Part shown: positions 18,467 through 26,610 of the stretch, one piece after another
How the letters are laid out: every line of letters begins with the position of its first letter
Position numbering within the stretch: position 1 is the stretch's first letter
Source of the DNA: Urechidicola croceus
GTDB taxonomy: Bacteria; Bacteroidota; Bacteroidia; Flavobacteriales; Flavobacteriaceae
Reading direction: 5' to 3'
NCBI RefSeq assembly: GCF_001761325.1
Contig: NZ_CP017478.1
Coordinates: forward strand, 1,695,501-1,759,500
DNA length: 64,000 nucleotides
Notes under the pieces: generated by a model
The model's input: only the letters and a program-made list of their open reading frames with translations
What the model was told of the DNA's origin: nothing
Database searches by the model: none
Position numbers and translations under genes: made by a program

Positions 18467-19912
18467 TTATAATTGCATTCTTACTTCACCACTCATTAGC
18501 TTAGGTAAAAGCGTATCTCTTAATTTTTCAACTTGTTTTATTTGTTGATTATTTGCTATAATCTTATCTATTAGCGGTGTAAATGTTTTACTCATTTTTG
18601 CTAATTCTGAAGGTGGTGGGATGATTACCATTGCATCATCTAAATCTCCTCTTTTTATATGCCCCATCGTTGTAGCGTGAGCTTTTGCTATTGCTATAAA
18701 CATATCTAAATGATACTTACTCCATAAATAATAAAACCATTTAGGAAAACGCTCTGAGGTTACTTTAAATAAATGCTGATTTAAAATACAATCTTCTCCA
18801 TCCCATATCTTAACTACCAATGAAGCTGACCAAGAAAATATAACATCTCCATTTTGCACAAGGTATTTTTCATTTACTTCTGTACTTGCAAAATCACTAC
18901 TATCTGAAATACCAGACTTTAAATCTTTAATCTTTAATACAGGTAGTTTGTCTATTTCATTTTTTGGCGGAAATTTTTGACAAGCTAAACCGTTTAAAAA
19001 ATACGCTATTGAACTTAATGATTCTTCCTCCCATTCTTCATTTATTTCTTCAACGAAAAATTGTCTAAACAAAGCTTTTGATAAGCCTTCTAAGGTTTTG
19101 TTTTGCCTGTGGAGTAAGTCTATTTTATTATCTAAACTGCTTAGGGTGTTGGCTATTGCTTTTTGTTCTGGTAGTGGTGGAAGGTTAATTTTTATTTCGT
19201 CAAAAGTCTGTTTTGTTATTGTATCAAATACACCACCGTGAGAAATTTGTAACAGATTAGAAACAGTATCTTTTAATAAATAAAATACATAATCGTTTGT
19301 TGTAAGATTATCTTTTGCTTTAATACCATAACAAGACTGATTAAAAGCCATTGGTAATGACAACATTGCCAAAGCACCTACTGTACCTCTTGCTGAAATT
19401 ATTATATCTCCTTTATTTAATAATTTTGTACTGCTTTCTTTCAACCCTTTTTCTGTAATAGTTTTTTCAGTTGAACTAACATATTTTCTGCCTGAATTAA
19501 AATCAACAACAGACAGCCAAGGGATATTACCGTTCCAATATTCTTTCACTCTTGTTTTTGGTGTACCCCCACCTATGATATCTATAATACTTGATAGTTT
19601 TACTTCGCCCCATTTACTCTCATAAAAACTAATTCCAACTCTGTTGATATGGTCTATTAAATCTTCATTCTCTATTTTATGAAAAATAGAAATATCCATT
19701 TTGTAAGGCAACAATAAATCGTCTAACTCTGTTTCTATTGAAAATTGTTGAGATAAGGTAAGTGTTTTACCTACTAAGGTTATATCTATATCTGAGTGTG
19801 GTTTATAATTACCCTTAGCTCTTGAACCATATAGTATTGCTTTTTTAACCTCTGAGTATTTACTAAGAACCGAGTTTATTTTATTTATGTCTTCTTGTTC
19901 TAATCCGTACAT
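18467..19912 (-). CDS. hsdS: fusion of a minimal nucleotidyltransferase with a type I specificity subunit (HsdS)
   Basis: A 481-residue protein in two parts. Residues 1-98 are a MNT-type nucleotidyltransferase with GSRAKG (29-34), SDID (Asp41, Asp43) and a third Asp at 73, all the catalytic positions. Residues about 100-481 are HsdS: first target-recognition domain (IIGGGTPKTRVKEYWNG to ISHGGVFDTITKQTF), the conserved spacer LPPLPEQKAIANTLSSLDNK, a second recognition domain, and the end KLRDTLLPKLMSGEVRM. HsdS chooses the DNA sequence for methylation and cleavage. MNT proteins normally neutralise HEPN toxins, and a HEPN gene overlaps immediately upstream. The fusion is continuous, with no frameshift. 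Confidence 0.92.
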   Translation of the reverse strand: MYGLEQEDINKINSVLSKYSEVKKAILYGSRAKGNYKPHSDIDITLVGKTLTLSQQFSIETELDDLLLPYKMDISIFHKIENEDLIDHINRVGISFYESKWGEVKLSSIIDIIGGGTPKTRVKEYWNGNIPWLSVVDFNSGRKYVSSTEKTITEKGLKESSTKLLNKGDIIISARGTVGALAMLSLPMAFNQSCYGIKAKDNLTTNDYVFYLLKDTVSNLLQISHGGVFDTITKQTFDEIKINLPPLPEQKAIANTLSSLDNKIDLLHRQNKTLEGLSKALFRQFFVEEINEEWEEESLSSIAYFLNGLACQKFPPKNEIDKLPVLKIKDLKSGISDSSDFASTEVNEKYLVQNGDVIFSWSASLVVKIWDGEDCILNQHLFKVTSERFPKWFYYLWSKYHLDMFIAIAKAHATTMGHIKRGDLDDAMVIIPPPSELAKMSKTFTPLIDKIIANNQQIKQVEKLRDTLLPKLMSGEVRMQL

Positions 19913-20394
19913 TATTCTTCTTCAAAAAGTTTTTCTTGCTCACCACTTCGTTTTTCTTCCATTGTATTTAAAAATGCTTTAAACTCTGCGTGATACAAGT
20001 AAACAATATCTTTAAATATTTCGTTAGCAGTTTCTTCGTTATAAGTATGAGACGTTTTATTTCGACTTTTAATCATTTCCATCCATATCTTACCTTCTGC
20101 AATTAATTGTAACTGAAAAGCCTCTCTTACTGCATCTCTTGAACCACCAACATCTGGATTACCTTGATATGCTGCATAATCTTTCATAACATTCCAAGCA
20201 AGCTCGTGTGTATACTCAAAACGCTGAATTAACCCTTCTTTAATGATGTCGTCTAAAAATTCATCATCATCAATATTACCTTCATCATCAATTTCAAAAT
20301 CTTCTTTAATTTTAGTAACTGCTTGATCTAACTTACTAAATGCTTTTACATAATTAGAAAAGCGTTGTTCCCATCTTATATCTTCTTTACTCAT
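19912..20394 (-). CDS. HEPN domain protein, HI0074-type nucleotidyltransferase partner
   Basis: A 160-residue all-helical protein of the HI0074 HEPN family, with RFEYTHELAWNVMKDYA (58-74) and the RNase-type R-x4-H motif RNKTSH (Arg111, His116). In known HEPN/MNT pairs the HEPN protein is a ribonuclease toxin and the MNT protein adds nucleotides to it to silence it. Here the MNT domain is fused to the next gene, HsdS; the two genes overlap by 1 bp, and this gene overlaps hsdM by 8 bp. The intact motif suggests potential toxicity, but some HI0074 members act only as binding partners. Confidence 0.88.
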   Translation of the reverse strand: MSKEDIRWEQRFSNYVKAFSKLDQAVTKIKEDFEIDDEGNIDDDEFLDDIIKEGLIQRFEYTHELAWNVMKDYAAYQGNPDVGGSRDAVREAFQLQLIAEGKIWMEMIKSRNKTSHTYNEETANEIFKDIVYLYHAEFKAFLNTMEEKRSGEQEKLFEEE

Positions 20395-21934
20395 TGTTTA
20401 TTACGATTTTAGAAAGGTTAGTTTTTATAGCTTTATTAAGCGCATCTTCTTCTTTTAGTTGTGTCTCGAATGTTGCCTTTAAACTTGTAAAACGTTCTGC
20501 AAAATCAAAATCATCTTCTTCATCTGGTAACCCAACATAACGCCCTGGCGTTAATACACAATCGAGTTCTTTTACTCGTTCTATACTTTCGGCTTTACAG
20601 AAACCTGCAACATCTTCATAATTACCATCTGTATTACGCCAATTGTGGTATGTATCTGAAATAAGGTCTATATCTTCTTGTGATAATTCTCTTGTTCTTC
20701 GATTTATTAAATGTCCTAAATTACGAGCATCTATAAATAGTATTTCGTTTTTACGATTTCTGAACTTTCCATTGGTACGATTGCGACTCATAAACCATAA
20801 ACACGCAGGTATTTGAGTATTTAAAAAGAGTTTTGCAGGTAGGTTTACAATACAATCTATTAAACCTGCTTCTACTAAGTTTTTACGTATTACATCTTCA
20901 CCAGAAGTTTTAGTTGTTAAAGCTCCCTTAGATAGTACAAATCCTGCTTGCCCACTTGGTGATAAATGATATAAGAAGTGTTGAATCCAACCATAATTAG
21001 CATTACCTTCTGGTGGCACACCGTGTTGCCATCTTCCATCTTTTCTTAATAAATTACCACTCCAATCATCATCATTGAATGGTGGATTTGCAATGATATA
21101 ATCTACTTTTATATCTTTATGCTCATCTTTTAAAAATGAGCCTTCGTTGTTCCATTTTACCTGTGAACTATCTATCCCACGTATCGCTAAATTCATTTTA
21201 GCTAAACGCCAAGTCGTTTGATTACTTTCTTGCCCATACACAGAAATATCACTTACATTTCCTTGATGTTCTACAACAAACTTTTCACTCTGCACAAACA
21301 TACCTCCACTACCACAACAAGGGTCCATTACACGACCTTTGTATGGTTCTAACATATTTACCATTAATTCTACCACACTTCTTGGTGTATAGAACTGCCC
21401 ACCTTTTTTACCTTCTGCTAATGCAAATTCACCTAAGAAATACTCGAATACGTGACCTAATACATCTGCGCTTCTATCTTTTACATCACCAAATGCAATA
21501 TTACCAATCATATCTACTAATGTTCCTAAGTTTGTAGTATCAAGGTTTTCTTTTGCATATACTTTTGGAAGTACACCTTTAAGTCTTGGATTTTCCTTTT
21601 CGATAGCATCCATTGCTGCATCAATATACTTTCCTATTTCAGCATTTTTGGCATTGTCTTGCAGGAAATTCCAACGAGCTTTAGTAGGCACAAAGAATAC
21701 ATTTTCTCCTTTATATTCATCTTTATCCTCTGGATCTGCACCTTCAAACTCTCCTTTTCCTTCTTCTAATTTTGCATATAGGTTTTCAAAAGCTTCTGAT
21801 ATATAACGTAAGAATATTAAACCCAACACTACGTGTTTATATTCTGCTGCATCTATATTCTTTCTTAGCTTATTTGCAGTTGCCCAAAGTATCTTTTCTA
21901 AAGGCTCTTCTTTTTTGGTTTTGGTCTTTGCCAT
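20387..21934 (-). CDS. hsdM: type I restriction-modification DNA methyltransferase (M subunit)
   Basis: A 515-residue N6-adenine methylase. The helical HsdM N-terminal domain (about 10-140) precedes the methylase core, with the AdoMet-binding DPCCGSGG (204-211) and catalytic NPPF (283-286). It methylates the sequence chosen by HsdS and is a required part of the restriction complex. It is the first gene of the seven-gene defence operon; the 206-bp gap before it (21935-22140) must hold the promoter, and includes a small inverted repeat (taccttacttaaggta) but no clear regulator site. Confidence 0.97.
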   Translation of the reverse strand: MAKTKTKKEEPLEKILWATANKLRKNIDAAEYKHVVLGLIFLRYISEAFENLYAKLEEGKGEFEGADPEDKDEYKGENVFFVPTKARWNFLQDNAKNAEIGKYIDAAMDAIEKENPRLKGVLPKVYAKENLDTTNLGTLVDMIGNIAFGDVKDRSADVLGHVFEYFLGEFALAEGKKGGQFYTPRSVVELMVNMLEPYKGRVMDPCCGSGGMFVQSEKFVVEHQGNVSDISVYGQESNQTTWRLAKMNLAIRGIDSSQVKWNNEGSFLKDEHKDIKVDYIIANPPFNDDDWSGNLLRKDGRWQHGVPPEGNANYGWIQHFLYHLSPSGQAGFVLSKGALTTKTSGEDVIRKNLVEAGLIDCIVNLPAKLFLNTQIPACLWFMSRNRTNGKFRNRKNEILFIDARNLGHLINRRTRELSQEDIDLISDTYHNWRNTDGNYEDVAGFCKAESIERVKELDCVLTPGRYVGLPDEEDDFDFAERFTSLKATFETQLKEEDALNKAIKTNLSKIVINNE

Positions 21935-22140
21935 TTATTATTCTAAATTTTTTCAAAATCAAATATACCAAATAAATTTCTGGTTATTTGTAAATACTAT
22001 TCTTAATAGTAGATTAGAAGGGAATTGAAAACTAACAAATAAATAAGGAATGAAAAGATACCTTACTTAAGGTAAATTATTAAATTACGCTTCGAAAATA
22101 ACAAGAGGAACGCTTATAAATATATCATAAAAAATTAATT

Positions 22141-23115
22141 TTAAATAAACCTAAAAACGTCCTCCAAATCGCAATTAAACCATCCTTCATTTTTTAGTTG
22201 CTCATCATTTTTATCATTTGTCATATCCCATATTTTTGCGTCAATCCCCAACTCTAATAAATATGGCAATTTACTATTCATAATTGCAACGGCATTTTCA
22301 CTAATATCAGGAACCAATATAACCTTGAGTCCTATAAGAGGTTTCAATTTATCATTTGTCAATCCATTTATACCTCCATAAGCTAACCATACAAACTCTG
22401 GAAGATGAAGTGCGCTTACTATCGCAGTCTTTTCACTTTCAACCAGAATTATAGATTTATTCTTATTCTTAGGTATGTTAATTAAATGTTCACCAAAAAG
22501 ACAACTAAAATATCCTACCTCATTTTTGTAAGGCACTTTAAAATAGTTTGTTCTTTTACCATCTTTTTTATAGTATGAAATTTTTGCTTTCTGAACTTTT
22601 GAATCTTTATTAATATTCCAAAAGATTGTACCTCCGTCTTTACTCGTACCTAAATTATACATATTTTTTACAAGTTCAGCTTTTGTATTACCATATGTCT
22701 TACGAATGTAGTACAATAAATTATTCTCTGGTTTTACTTTGTTATACCTTAAAACAAGTTCTTTTTCTATATATTTTGACTCTTTCACATCCATTTCAAC
22801 AGGTGCATTGCAATGTCCTACTTCATTGTCAGACGATTTTAAAGTATTTGAATAATATGTTTGTAGGACAATTTCATCAAAGCAATTATTCAATTCATCC
22901 CATTGATATTCTATATCATTTTCGTCTTTGTAAATAGGTCGAGGCAAGGTTGATTTACCACAAGAATGACAATAACCGTAATTATCATTTAAACACTTAT
23001 AATTTACAAACTTGCCATCTTTATTCGACTTATGACAACATGGAGTAGTTAAGTGAAAATTTCTTTTCTTTTTAAACTCTAAATCAAACTCAACTTTAAT
23101 TAATTTACCTTTCAT
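22141..23115 (-). CDS. primase-like DUF6371 protein with zinc finger and TOPRIM-like region
   Basis: A 324-residue protein. An N-terminal cysteine cluster (Cys26, Cys27, Cys41, Cys49, Cys52; pattern like a CHC2 primase zinc finger) is followed by a middle region and a TOPRIM-like core with ILVESEKTAIVSAL near residue 225 and VILVPDIS near 270. Proteins of this kind occur in Bacteroidota plasmids, phages and mobilizable elements and are thought to prime replication of the excised circle. It lies downstream of the DUF3987 gene in the same orientation. The DUF number is from recall of the pattern and should be treated as tentative. Confidence 0.75.
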   Translation of the reverse strand: MKGKLIKVEFDLEFKKKRNFHLTTPCCHKSNKDGKFVNYKCLNDNYGYCHSCGKSTLPRPIYKDENDIEYQWDELNNCFDEIVLQTYYSNTLKSSDNEVGHCNAPVEMDVKESKYIEKELVLRYNKVKPENNLLYYIRKTYGNTKAELVKNMYNLGTSKDGGTIFWNINKDSKVQKAKISYYKKDGKRTNYFKVPYKNEVGYFSCLFGEHLINIPKNKNKSIILVESEKTAIVSALHLPEFVWLAYGGINGLTNDKLKPLIGLKVILVPDISENAVAIMNSKLPYLLELGIDAKIWDMTNDKNDEQLKNEGWFNCDLEDVFRFI

Positions 23116-23178
23116 ATTGGAAACTGGAAACTTATATTCAATCTATTTTTTATACGTATGCACCTCTCCTATATCATG

Positions 23179-24507
23179 TTAGCACACTCTATTGTACTTT
23201 AATGAAGTTTCCAGTTTCTGAATATTTTTTTCTTTATTCCAACACTTTGAAACTGTACTTTTATTATATCCAGTTATTTCTGAAACAACTTTTTGACTTG
23301 CTCCATTTTTCTTTGCTAATAATACAACTTCACTTAAACTCGGTTCTTTATAAACTACTTTTAAATTTTCTTTGAGAATTATCTTAAAGTTATTAAAATA
23401 AAACTCATTAAGTGTAATAGCAACATCAACAGTATTTTCATCCATTAATTTGGTATAATTCATATCGCCTGAAATTTTCATCATATGAACTAACAAACTA
23501 AACTTATGTATTGAAATTTGCATCTTGGACATATATTCTTTTATCATAGATTTTGCTGTTTCTTGTCTATCTATCAGTTCTTGTGTGTAACTAAATAATT
23601 TTTCTTCTGCAGCTTCTGATAAAACTATTTCAAATTGCTTTTTATCTTCTTCTTCGTTTTCACTTTGTCTTTTATATTGCAATATGTTAAAAACCAAATT
23701 ATTATAACTTTCTATTACTTCTGAAGACATGCTTCCTCTTTTTAGTTTTTTATTTTTTGTAAGTCTTGGCATAAATAATTGACGGTCAACAAACCCACTT
23801 TCTAAATTCCCGTTCGCAAAAAGTTTCGGAACAAACTCTTTCTGTATACCTCCTAACAAAGTAGGATACGTTTCTTTTATTCTAAAACTTTTAGTCGTTT
23901 TTCGTGAAACATCTACAAATCCATTAGTGTAACCTTCTAATAAAAATGTCCTCCAAGCCACCCCATCTCTACTACTTGAATTTCCCATTTTTTCCACTAA
24001 AGAATAAACTTCATCAATATAAATACCTATTGAATTAGGATTTTCTGAATGTATTTTATGAACAGCTTCTATTGATGAATTTTGAATTAAAGTTTGTTTT
24101 CTTAGTGGCTCGGAATCTATATCTGATTTATAATTATTCAAATCAAAACAGTACTCTTCATAATCTTTATCATCTAATTCTTTTAATGGAATGGTTGCAA
24201 GTTTTAATCCTTCCGATTTAGTATCGCCTCTGCTTCCTACAATTGTAAAATATAAATTTGCATAATTTTTATACCCCAATGCTTTAATATAAAAAGTTAA
24301 TCCTAAGGCTGTACTAATTGTAAACAAAATTGAACTTAATAAATATTCTTTTGGAATTCTTTTATAAATAAACGCTTCATTTATCAAATCAACATATTCT
24401 TTCGGAAGGTATTTCAAAACTTCATTTAACATCTCTAAAGATTTATCTCGCCCTGATATTGTTAAATCATTTAGTTTTTTTTCTATATCTTTTATTGACT
24501 TTACCAT
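23179..24507 (-). CDS. DUF3987-type P-loop protein (replication module)
   Basis: A 442-residue protein resembling DUF3987, a P-loop ATPase/helicase-like family found with primases on mobile elements. A Walker A-like segment GSRGDTKS (91-98) and a Walker B-like IYIDE (162-166) are visible, though the P-loop departs from the canonical GxxxxGK[ST]. The C-terminus has a helix-turn-helix-like SQKVVSEITGYNKSTVSKCW. It lies 11 bp after the ribbon-helix-helix gene and before the primase-like gene, matching a replication cassette. Confidence 0.75.
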   Translation of the reverse strand: MVKSIKDIEKKLNDLTISGRDKSLEMLNEVLKYLPKEYVDLINEAFIYKRIPKEYLLSSILFTISTALGLTFYIKALGYKNYANLYFTIVGSRGDTKSEGLKLATIPLKELDDKDYEEYCFDLNNYKSDIDSEPLRKQTLIQNSSIEAVHKIHSENPNSIGIYIDEVYSLVEKMGNSSSRDGVAWRTFLLEGYTNGFVDVSRKTTKSFRIKETYPTLLGGIQKEFVPKLFANGNLESGFVDRQLFMPRLTKNKKLKRGSMSSEVIESYNNLVFNILQYKRQSENEEEDKKQFEIVLSEAAEEKLFSYTQELIDRQETAKSMIKEYMSKMQISIHKFSLLVHMMKISGDMNYTKLMDENTVDVAITLNEFYFNNFKIILKENLKVVYKEPSLSEVVLLAKKNGASQKVVSEITGYNKSTVSKCWNKEKNIQKLETSLKYNRVC

Positions 24508-24518
24508 AATTTTCCAGA

Positions 24519-25163
24519 TTAAATATTCACTTTAATTATTCCACAATTTTTTTTGAAAATAAAATTATTCAACAATGAATAATTAAATTTTGGTAAAATT
24601 CCTTTAGAAAAATTCAACTGACTATTTTGATGAAAAAAGTTTCCTTCAACACCAACAAGGTCAGCAAAAACCTTATTAAATTCATTTTTTAATTCTCCAC
24701 CTAATATTTTACTGGAATGAATTTTAATAATTGTATTTTGAAATTTTTTGTATTTTTCATCAGATAACAAAATTTTGAATCCTGAACGCTGATAATAAAT
24801 CCAACAAACTAATTGCAAAAATTCTACTGAACGAACAATATCACTACTTTCAAATTCTTCATTTTCTTCATATAAACACTCAAACTGATCTAAAAGGGCA
24901 TAATACTCCTTTTCAAAGAAATTTTCGGACTCCACTTGAATCTCTTGTTCATTTTCAATGAAAACTTCTGACTCTTCTTGAATCTCTTGTTCATTTTCAA
25001 TGAAATTTTCACTTTCAAATCTTTCAGTTGAATTACAATGTTCTTCTAAAATTGATCTCGTTAACTCAGAAGTAGAAACTCCTTCAACTTGTGCCTTTTC
25101 ATTCAGTTGATCTCTTAAAATATCTGAAATTCTAATTGTTATTTTACTTTTCATAACTCTCAT
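24519..25163 (-). CDS. ribbon-helix-helix-type protein with internal 14-residue repeats
   Basis: A 214-residue protein. The N-terminus (KITIRISDILRDQLNEKAQ, then EGVSTSELTRSILEEH) fits a ribbon-helix-helix DNA-binding fold. Residues about 53-85 hold tandem acidic repeats (ENFIENEQEIQEES, EVFIENEQEIQVES, ENFFEKE), and the rest is helical with no known family. The start overlaps the preceding HTH gene by 20 bp; Met4 is an alternative start. It may be an accessory DNA-binding or relaxosome-type factor, but no relaxase is present. Confidence 0.65.
   Translation of the reverse strand: MRVMKSKITIRISDILRDQLNEKAQVEGVSTSELTRSILEEHCNSTERFESENFIENEQEIQEESEVFIENEQEIQVESENFFEKEYYALLDQFECLYEENEEFESSDIVRSVEFLQLVCWIYYQRSGFKILLSDEKYKKFQNTIIKIHSSKILGGELKNEFNKVFADLVGVEGNFFHQNSQLNFSKGILPKFNYSLLNNFIFKKNCGIIKVNI
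24936..25005. repeat. 42-bp tandem repeat inside the ribbon-helix-helix gene
   Basis: Two identical 28-base stretches at 24936-24963 and 24978-25005 give a 42-bp period, matching the 14-residue protein repeat. The period is a multiple of three, so loss or gain of a unit would keep the frame. Confidence 0.8.
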
Positions 25164-25452
25164 TTATTTTAATAAGTGAATTTTCAATTTCTGACCGTTT
25201 ATATCGAATTTTATTTGCAATTCGATACGCAATAACTATTCCTTTCTTACGCCAATCATAAAGTGTTGGTAGCGTTACTTGTAAAAAACTTGCAGCTTCT
25301 TTACTTGTTATAAATTCAGAATTTTGTTTTGGTTGAATTTTAGAAACAATTTCTTCTAATATTACACTTATGTGAGTAGCAACATCTTCTACAATTTCTT
25401 TTTTAAAGTCCTCTGGTGAGATGCTATGGACTTGGGTAATTTGATTTTTCAT
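25144..25452 (-). CDS. helix-turn-helix (MerR/excisionase-like) DNA-binding protein
   Basis: A 102-residue protein with a MerR-like HTH_17 domain at about residues 45-98 (FITSKEAASFLQVTLPTLYD and KIRYKRSEIENSL). Proteins of this size next to integrase genes in Bacteroidota elements act as excision or replication regulators. It heads the second transcription unit of the element, 226 bp after the integrase-linked unknown gene. The specific role is inferred from position. Confidence 0.8.
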   Translation of the reverse strand: MKNQITQVHSISPEDFKKEIVEDVATHISVILEEIVSKIQPKQNSEFITSKEAASFLQVTLPTLYDWRKKGIVIAYRIANKIRYKRSEIENSLIKINESYEK

Positions 25453-25678
25453 TTTATTATGATTTTAATTGGTTTTTACTAAAACAATGTACAATCACAA
25501 TAACTTGCAATTCAGTAATTTAAATCAAAAAAAACAAGAATTATAATAATTTTTAGACAAAAAAATACTGGTTTTTCTCATATATCCTGAGAAAAATCCA
25601 GCAAATAGATATAAAACTAGAAAAAGATAAATTAATTAGAAAAAAAACTAAAAAAATCTATTTTTTTCCAGTTTTCAA

Positions 25679-26608
25679 TTATTCTTTTTGAAGTAAATAC
25701 CCCGTGTAAAGTTTATCAAATTCGATAAAAATACTCTGTTCTGAAGAAATAGATGAAGGGATAATTTTTAGAGGTTCAAATTGAAAGATATCTCTTTCCT
25801 TCAACAAGGAAAAATAATGTCTTGGTTTTCCATGATTTTCTGATATAAATTCTTTACTCACAAAATATCTATATAAAGTACTAAAAAAAGATTTATTCCT
25901 CTTGTTCTTATTTACTTTTAATAAATACATAAAAAACTCCTCATATTTATCTGACACAAAAAAACTATCAACACTTTTTCCAAATTCATTAGAAATTCTA
26001 TTTTTAGATACTTCTATTTCTTTAGAAATCAGACTTAAGGTTAATTCAACATATTCCTTAATATCCATAGCAGTAAAATCAGGTTCAAATATTAGATCGG
26101 CCATACGATCCATTAAAAAGTAATTAAAAGGATTTGTCGAAACCTCCTTAGTTTTTAACCCTATAAAGTTTTGTATACTAACAAAAAACTCATCTTTTTT
26201 TCTTAACTCTTTTATAAAATAAAAAAAATATAATTTTTCGAATATCAATACGTAGGCAGAAAAATTTCCATTATAAACATTAAATTCATCTATTTCTTTC
26301 ACCTCTTCACTATCCCAATCAAACTTTACTTTTCCAATTTTACTTTTACTCTCGAACTCATTGAAATATTCCTTAAACAAAACGGCCTTGCTAAAAAACC
26401 CTTCCTTTAATCTAAAAATATCTTTATAGACCAATATCAACACCTTATGTGGAAAATATTCGCTAATTTTCAAACCATAGCTTATAGAATTGCAAACCTT
26501 AGTATGATTTTCTATGGCTTTAATTATTGTCTTATTAAGGTTATTTTCAAATTCTTTATTATCCATAAGTTTTATATCACTTACTGGAAGCTTACTACTA
26601 TAATTCAT
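25679..26608 (-). CDS. hypothetical protein co-transcribed with the integrase
   Basis: A 309-residue, largely helical protein rich in Phe, Lys and Glu. It has no signal peptide and no motif I recognise. It starts 2 bp after the integrase stop, so it is almost certainly in the same transcript. A function in integration, excision control or immunity of the element is possible, but nothing in the sequence supports a choice. Confidence 0.7.
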   Translation of the reverse strand: MNYSSKLPVSDIKLMDNKEFENNLNKTIIKAIENHTKVCNSISYGLKISEYFPHKVLILVYKDIFRLKEGFFSKAVLFKEYFNEFESKSKIGKVKFDWDSEEVKEIDEFNVYNGNFSAYVLIFEKLYFFYFIKELRKKDEFFVSIQNFIGLKTKEVSTNPFNYFLMDRMADLIFEPDFTAMDIKEYVELTLSLISKEIEVSKNRISNEFGKSVDSFFVSDKYEEFFMYLLKVNKNKRNKSFFSTLYRYFVSKEFISENHGKPRHYFSLLKERDIFQFEPLKIIPSSISSEQSIFIEFDKLYTGYLLQKE

Positions 26609-26610
26609 TA

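Noticed and set aside
21935-22140. Regulator or toxin gene in the gap before hsdM
   Set aside because: No reading frame of useful length or RNA-like structure with terminator; it is best read as the operon promoter region.
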